Shown: in pieces, positions 62,712 to 64,000 of the stretch
Position numbering within the stretch: position 1 is the stretch's first letter
How the letters are laid out: every line of letters begins with the position of its first letter
DNA from: Novosphingobium chloroacetimidivorans
GTDB lineage: Bacteria > Pseudomonadota > Alphaproteobacteria > Sphingomonadales > Sphingomonadaceae
NCBI RefSeq assembly: GCF_014204535.1
Contig: NZ_JACHLR010000003.1
Span: 124,001-188,000 of the forward strand
Direction of reading: 5' to 3'
DNA: 64,000 bases
Notes under the pieces: generated by a model
What the model was told of the DNA's origin: nothing
What the model saw: the letters and a program-made list of their open reading frames with translations, nothing else
Databases searched by the model: none
Made by a program: the position numbers and the translations under genes

Positions 62712-63482
62712 ATGGAGCGTCAGGCAGCCCCTTCCGATACGGAACCGGCCCTGCCCTCCGATCAGCCCCGTGGAAAGTCGCGCACGTTGGAAGCCGTCGA
62801 AGCCGCCGAGCCCGTTGCAAGCCCACGCGCCGCCACGCCGTCCGTGCGCAAGCCGGCCGAGCCGCGCAAGAGCCGCAAGGTCCGCGCCTTCTGGGTCAAG
62901 CAACTGCACACATGGCACTGGATCAGCGCCGCGGTTTCGCTGGCGGCGATGCTGCTGTTCTCGGTCACCGGCCTGACGCTGAACCACGCCGCCTCCATCG
63001 CGGCGGAACCGGTGGTGACGCAGAGCAGCGGACGCCTGCCCATGGCCTTGGTCGAAAGCCTTCCCGCAGCCGGCGACAGCCATGCTCCGCTGCCCGGCAA
63101 GGTCGCACAAGCCGTGGCCAAGGTCGTCCCGCTCGATCCTGCTGGCTTCGCGGCGGACTGGTCGGACGAGGGCGAGGTCTATGTCGCCATGCCGGGACCG
63201 GGCCGCGACGCCTGGGTCAGCATCGACCGCACCACCGGCGCGGTCAGCGCCGAGCGCACCGGACGCGGGTGGATCTCCTACGTTAACGACCTGCACAAGG
63301 GCCGCAACACCGGCTCTGCCTGGTTCTGGTTCATCGACGTCTTCGCGGTCGCCTGCCTGGTGTTCACGATCACCGGGCTGGTCCTGTTGCAACTCCATGC
63401 CAAGCATCGCCCGTCAACCTGGCCGCTGGTCGGCCTGAGCCTGGCAATTCCGGTCGTCATCGCCCTGTTCTTCATCCACTGA
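62712..63482 (+). CDS. PepSY-associated membrane protein
   Basis: 256 aa. A charged 55-residue N-terminus leads to a membrane segment (WISAAVSLAAMLLFSVTGLTL), a periplasmic loop with a PepSY-like part (DLHKGRNTGSAWFWFIDVFAVACL), and two more membrane segments near the C-terminus. It matches PepSY_TM / PiuB-like iron-regulated membrane proteins that are often proposed to move electrons for ferric reduction. Several His (QLHTWHW, NDLHKGRN) could bind haem. The DUF2271 gene follows after 18 bases. Confidence 0.85.
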   Translation: MERQAAPSDTEPALPSDQPRGKSRTLEAVEAAEPVASPRAATPSVRKPAEPRKSRKVRAFWVKQLHTWHWISAAVSLAAMLLFSVTGLTLNHAASIAAEPVVTQSSGRLPMALVESLPAAGDSHAPLPGKVAQAVAKVVPLDPAGFAADWSDEGEVYVAMPGPGRDAWVSIDRTTGAVSAERTGRGWISYVNDLHKGRNTGSAWFWFIDVFAVACLVFTITGLVLLQLHAKHRPSTWPLVGLSLAIPVVIALFFIH

Positions 63483-63500
63483 CAAGAAAGTCCTGCCCAG

Positions 63501-63986
63501 ATGAAATCGAAGGTTCTGCCCTCCCTTCCCTTGCTGGTCGCAGGCACGGTGGCGATGCCCGCCGCCGCGGCGACCGTCAGCGTCACGGTGCCGCGCATCA
63601 ACGTCGCCGAGTATCACAAGCCTTACGTCGTGGGCTGGCTGGAGCCTGCCGCCGGCGGCGAGGCGAAGACGGTGTTCGTGTGGTACGACGTCAAGAAAGG
63701 CGGCCGTGAGCCCGGCACCAAGTGGCTGTCGGACTTGCGCAGCTGGTGGCGCAAGGGCGGCCGTTCGCTGAAGCTGCCGGCCGACGGCGTGAGCGGCGCG
63801 ACGCGAGCGCCCGGCACCTATCAGGTCGCGCTCCCCGCCAACCTGCCCGCCGGACAGTACGTGCTGAAGGTCGAGGCCGCGCGCGAGACCGGCGGGCGCG
63901 AGCTCGTGTCGGTGCCGATCACGTTGCCGAAGGGTCGCGGCGCTGCCTCCGGCAAGACCGAACTGGGTGCCGTCACCGTCCGCTGA
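63501..63986 (+). CDS. DUF2271 domain exported protein
   Basis: 161 aa. A signal peptide (ends AAAATV) is followed by a beta-rich DUF2271 domain with INVAEYHKPYVVGWLEPAAGG, FVWYDV and LRSWWRKGG. The family is regularly found with PepSY membrane proteins, DUF4198 proteins and FMN transferase (ApbE), an arrangement that suggests flavin-based periplasmic redox work on iron. The genes that would confirm this lie beyond the right edge. Confidence 0.82.
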   Translation: MKSKVLPSLPLLVAGTVAMPAAAATVSVTVPRINVAEYHKPYVVGWLEPAAGGEAKTVFVWYDVKKGGREPGTKWLSDLRSWWRKGGRSLKLPADGVSGATRAPGTYQVALPANLPAGQYVLKVEAARETGGRELVSVPITLPKGRGAASGKTELGAVTVR

Positions 63987-64000
63987 ACCCTTGGCCCTGA

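Overview
The window comes from a high-GC alphaproteobacterium, most likely a sphingomonad (order Sphingomonadales, Novosphingobium/Sphingomonas-like). This is inferred from gene content and style: a PhoK/PafA-type alkaline phosphatase, the short peptide-DUF2975-HTH module, DUF1674, many TonB-linked genes, dense start/stop-overlapping operons, and intergenic palindromic repeats of kinds common in this group. No rRNA, tRNA, CRISPR, transposase or phage gene was seen. The window reads as core chromosome with a few accessory patches.

Layout. 1-1.1 kb: 3' part of a Thr/Ala-rich membrane protein, then a terminator. 1.2-2.3 kb: a secreted peptide, a DUF2975 membrane protein and a small Cro/CI-type regulator, preceded by a cluster of CGATAT half-sites. 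2.4-3.5 kb: a lipoprotein coupled to an OmpA-family lipoprotein. 3.5-4.95 kb: rplJ-rplL with a long leader and a terminator. 5-6.6 kb: a lower-GC patch with a lipoprotein, a gene fragment, a small secreted protein and two palindromic repeats. 6.7-14.7 kb: an NTF2-like protein, cytochrome c, MATE transporter, UbiH-type hydroxylase, alkaline phosphatase, DsbD/ScsB-like thiol reductase and DUF3072. 14.8-17.3 kb: a TonB-dependent receptor with a DUF2946 protein.

17.4-26.6 kb is a glycogen operon on the minus strand (glgP-glgB-glgC-glgA-glgX). GlgC makes ADP-glucose, GlgA polymerises it, GlgB branches it, and GlgP and GlgX break it down. 26.8-31.1 kb holds a small accessory catabolic cluster (2-hydroxyacid dehydrogenase, SMP-30 lactonase, carboxymuconolactone-decarboxylase-like protein) flanked by two TetR regulators. 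31.1-38.1 kb is housekeeping: a helix-hairpin-helix membrane protein, polysaccharide flippase, gpsA and tsaD on one strand, and divergently hemC-hemD and a membrane protein.

38.1-47.6 kb has a SleB-type cell wall hydrolase and then a complete kdp potassium-uptake operon on the minus strand (27-aa ORF-kdpF-kdpA-kdpB-[repeat]-kdpC-kdpD-kdpE). The first two reading frames are very short. 47.8-52.7 kb: a conserved small protein, rsmB, a DUF1674 protein, a GAF-GGDEF diguanylate cyclase, an L,D-transpeptidase and purA.

52.8-61.7 kb is a trehalose/maltodextrin operon on the minus strand (glgX-treZ-malQ-treY and an NTF2-like gene). Debranched glycogen can be turned into trehalose by TreY and TreZ, so it is functionally linked to the glycogen operon 27 kb away. 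treZ carries an in-frame copy of a palindromic repeat. The right end (61.8-64 kb) has a TonB energy transducer divergent from a PepSY membrane protein and a DUF2271 protein. A perfect TGCGA-N5-TCGCA Fur-like palindrome lies between them, suggesting iron-responsive control.

No wholly new large system stands out. The best leads are the repeat-derived protein segment in TreZ, the operator-rich peptide/DUF2975/HTH module, the Fur-box TonB/PepSY/DUF2271 locus, the micro-ORF in front of kdpF, and the TetR-flanked lactonase cluster with shared TGTATAC sites.
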